Assembly: GCA_963764685.1 (NCBI GenBank)
Contig: CAVXTT010000021.1
Coordinates: forward strand, 62,001 to 126,000
Source of the DNA: CAVXTT01 sp963764685
Lineage (GTDB): Bacteria > Bacteroidota > Ignavibacteria > Ignavibacteriales > Ignavibacteriaceae
DNA length: 64,000 nucleotides
Direction: 5' to 3'
Both the position numbers and the translations under genes were made by a program. A model generated the notes under the pieces. It worked only from the letters and a program-made list of their open reading frames with translations, was not told the origin of the DNA and ran no database searches. Below, in pieces: positions 62,053-64,000 of this stretch (position 1 is the stretch's first letter; each line of letters begins with the position of its first letter).

Positions 62053-62307
62053 TTATAACTGTTCTGCTCCGGCAGTTTGTTTTTTCCCTGCCGACTTAGG
62101 CTGTCTGTAAACTGTTATAGCAGCTTCAGGACAAACCAGTGCACAATTAATACAACCTGTACAATTATCAACTTTGAGTTCAGCGAATTTGTAACCTTTT
62201 AGGTTGATCTGATCTGATAAACCAAGACTCTCCTGCGGGCAGGCCACTATGCAAAGTTCGCACCCCTTGCATATCACGGTGTCTACAATAACAGTTCCGC
62301 GTATCAT
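62053..62307 (-). CDS. korD: 2-oxoacid:ferredoxin oxidoreductase, ferredoxin-like delta subunit
   Basis: 84 residues with two [4Fe-4S] motifs, CKGCELCIVACP and CTGCINCALVCP. It accepts electrons from the TPP site through two clusters. The gene is first of the korDABC operon: 10 bases separate its stop codon from korA. The 0.8-kb non-coding region upstream (62308-63084) carries array D, the operon's promoter presumably, and a terminator for the next gene. Confidence 0.9.
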   Translation of the reverse strand: MIRGTVIVDTVICKGCELCIVACPQESLGLSDQINLKGYKFAELKVDNCTGCINCALVCPEAAITVYRQPKSAGKKQTAGAEQL

Positions 62308-62711
62308 TTATTTTGCTTTAATTTTGATTAAATTTTTACTCATTTTTGGCAATATATATGCCAATGAAGCATTTCCTGTAATAAAGATAGATTTACCATA
62401 TGGCGGGGGCTATTTTACCATAATTAAGAAGTGGAAATAAAGGGATTTTCTAAGTTAAGAGAAGCCAAAATCTACACTTATATAAAATGTTGAATGGTGA
62501 CAACAAATCTTGATGGGGACGAGCAGAGGTACGGGGGAAGGATTAATCAATTTTAGAGATTATAACGAATATTTTATATTTTCAAAACGTGTATAAGTCA
62601 TAAAAAGGAGCAAAGTATTCAATGCCTGCTTTGACGAATTTGAAGAACGGGGATCAGGCAGCTCCTATTGGATTTAATGAAATTACCGGGTAAGATCTGA
62701 CTAAAAATTTA

Positions 62712-62828
62712 TTTACAACCCTTTCTGTTCCAATACCTAACCACTACTGCCTCATTACAACCCTCCTTTGGTCGTAGTCCTGTAGTAGGCATTTAGTAGG
62801 ACCTAGTAGGGGTTGTGTAGGGGGTAGA
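62712..62828. repeat. 11-nt phased direct/inverted repeat array (array D)
   Basis: Contiguous 11-mers: TTTACAACCCT (62712), TTCTGTTCCAA, TACCTAACCAC, TACTGCCTCAT, TACAACCCTCC (to 62766). After TTTGGTCG the inverted half runs TAGTCCTGTAG (62775), TAGGCATTTAG, TAGGACCTAG (10 bases), TAGGGGTTGTG (62807), TAGGGGGTAGA (to 62828). Every first-half unit starts with TT or TA and every second-half unit with TAG. GGGTTGTG is the complement of CACAACCC. No DUF6266-like gene follows. Confidence 0.75.
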
Positions 62829-63006
62829 GGTATTTCTTAATTCGGTACTTGCTCAAATCATCTAAGATGGTTATATGCTTTTGATGATTGTGAAGAGTTG
62901 CCGGCTCTAAAATTTATTCCATGGGGGGATTGAAATTAAAAAAAGAGAAAGCGGTCCAATACTGACGATTATCTAACCTGGTTGGACAACACTGTTAATA
63001 TTAAAT

Positions 63007-63030
63007 AAAAGGGGCACCGGGTGCCCCTGA
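63007..63030 (-). terminator. Terminator after the A2M-like gene
   Basis: GGGGCACCGGGTGCCCC followed on the minus strand by TTTTATTT, 55 bases beyond the 63085 stop codon. Confidence 0.85.
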
Positions 63031-63084
63031 ATTGATCCTTATTTCGTCAGTACGACCATACTTCAAGCATGGCCATACCATTTT

Positions 63085-64000
63085 TTAATCCGTTACTTTT
63101 ATCTCAGTCATCCCGCTGTGACCTGCTACTTCAGGGTAATACATTAAATAACCCATTGCCGGGGCTATAGTATATTCCCCCGGAATTTGAGCTTTGATAA
63201 TATAAGAGAATTCCATTGAACCGGAAATCTGCGTCATAAAGAAAGCAACTTTTTCGTCACGGTATTCCCTGTCGGCATAATTCCATATCCAGGGACGGTC
63301 GTACATATACATATAAGGGTCATAGTATTTGTAATTATTTTCTCCCTCGATCTCAAAATTCTGCTCATCCTTTACAGGTTCAAAACCGGATGGAAGCATA
63401 TCCTCCAGTATGAAATACTGCAGCCCTTCATCACTGCTTTCTACAAAAGTCTTAACAAGAATTTCCTGCCCGGATTTAACTGAACCATTAAATTTATCTT
63501 TCACATATAACGTCCTGTCCCCTCTCGGTTCCATTTTCAACGGATAATATTCCCGCCTTATCTTAAAGCTGTTATACTTTGCTGCAGCTGTTTCATTCAT
63601 CGTATAATATTCACTTATACCGGAAAAATATAGCTTGCCTTTACCTTCCTTAATTATCTTCACATCATTCTTTCCGTGTCTCAGCTCGCTCCCCGGTATA
63701 TTAAATTCCCTGGGATCTTTCATTATATCAGCATATTTCATTTCAGCAGATGCAGCTTCAGTGCCGTTTACTAAAACCTTTACGCGGAAATCAGGATCAA
63801 GTTCACCTGTAATTCTTAAATAATCAGATAATGCAAAAATCACTGCAGCAGTTTCTTGTGTCGAGTGCCAGGAAAATCCCTGCTTCTGTATTAGAAGCCA
63901 TCTTACTGCCTTATCTGTTAATTCGGAATTACCGCTTACATTTATCAGCGCTTTAACAGCAAAGGCAGTTGACTGAACTTTATCCTCCTGCCAGGAGTAA
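63085..64000 (-). CDS. Alpha-2-macroglobulin family protein, C-terminal part (5' end off window)
   Basis: The open frame runs to the window edge (64000). The text begins SWQEDKVQSTAFAVKALINV, AVRWLLIQKQGFSWHSTQETAAVIFALSDYL, which is the alpha/alpha toroid (thioester-domain) of bacterial alpha-2-macroglobulins. It continues with GQEILVKTFVESSDEGLQYFILEDMLPSGFEPVKDEQ and closes with EFSYIIKAQIPGEYTIAPAMGYLMYYPEVAGHSGMTEIKVTD, the receptor-binding-type end. Such proteins trap proteases at the cell envelope. The thioester motif CGEQ would lie outside the window, so I cannot say if it is of the trapping or the non-thioester type. Only the last ~305 codons are present. Confidence 0.9.
   Translation of the reverse strand, partial: YSWQEDKVQSTAFAVKALINVSGNSELTDKAVRWLLIQKQGFSWHSTQETAAVIFALSDYLRITGELDPDFRVKVLVNGTEAASAEMKYADIMKDPREFNIPGSELRHGKNDVKIIKEGKGKLYFSGISEYYTMNETAAAKYNSFKIRREYYPLKMEPRGDRTLYVKDKFNGSVKSGQEILVKTFVESSDEGLQYFILEDMLPSGFEPVKDEQNFEIEGENNYKYYDPYMYMYDRPWIWNYADREYRDEKVAFFMTQISGSMEFSYIIKAQIPGEYTIAPAMGYLMYYPEVAGHSGMTEIKVTD

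Overview
The window looks like a chromosomal contig of an Ignavibacteria/Bacteroidota-type bacterium. The main evidence is the number of secreted proteins ending in a type IX secretion (T9SS) type A sorting domain with the YPNPFNP core. Many outer-membrane beta-barrels, lipoproteins with Bacteroidota-like lipoboxes, AT-rich leaders and a ferredoxin-dependent 2-oxoacid oxidoreductase operon agree with this. No rRNA is present. One tRNA (initiator Met) was found.

Layout. 0-5 kb: palindromic repeats, an ACT-like hydrogenase-regulator-type protein, a DUF6266-like gene behind a phased repeat array, a BNR/T9SS protein and an NTF2-like lipoprotein. 5-10 kb: broken genes (a repeat-tailed secreted protein, an mltF-like lytic transglycosylase), a DUF4256 gene with a damaged start, and a protein made of six Myb-like helix-turn-helix repeats. 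10-22 kb: DUF502 membrane protein, two YCF48-like T9SS proteins (one frameshifted), NTF2-like protein, cyclopropane fatty acid synthase, M50-like membrane protein, and a TonB-receptor-like barrel coupled to a lipoprotein. 22.2-32.4 kb: an accessory zone bounded by imperfect copies of the 3' part of tRNA-fMet. It holds T9SS and VapC remnants, nested palindromes, a second DUF6266-like gene with its own array, a 3' fragment of a third, and a DUF2075 nuclease/helicase-like gene followed by a membrane protein. 32-50 kb: SRPBCC protein, S41 protease, FadL-like and other barrels, PLP decarboxylase, DUF481, Omp85-like and AsmA-like proteins. 50-59 kb: T9SS cargo, a HisKA_2-type histidine kinase, cupin, lipocalin. 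59-62.3 kb: 2-oxoacid:ferredoxin oxidoreductase operon (D-A-B-C). The window ends inside an alpha-2-macroglobulin-like gene.

The most unusual signal is a family of intergenic arrays built on an 11-nt grid. Direct 11-mers are followed by 11-mers in inverted orientation. The units differ from array to array, but the 11-nt phase and the dyad are kept. Two arrays (1207-1308 and 25365-25483) lie directly upstream of the only two intact DUF6266-like genes. Three more (42920-43007, 49771-49905, 62712-62828) stand alone. I could not name a known system with this architecture.

Several genes that should be intact (korA, a porin, a T9SS protein, DUF4256) carry one-base frameshifts, two of them in A-runs. 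Some apparent pseudogenes may therefore be sequence errors. All calls come from reading the sequence; no database search was run.
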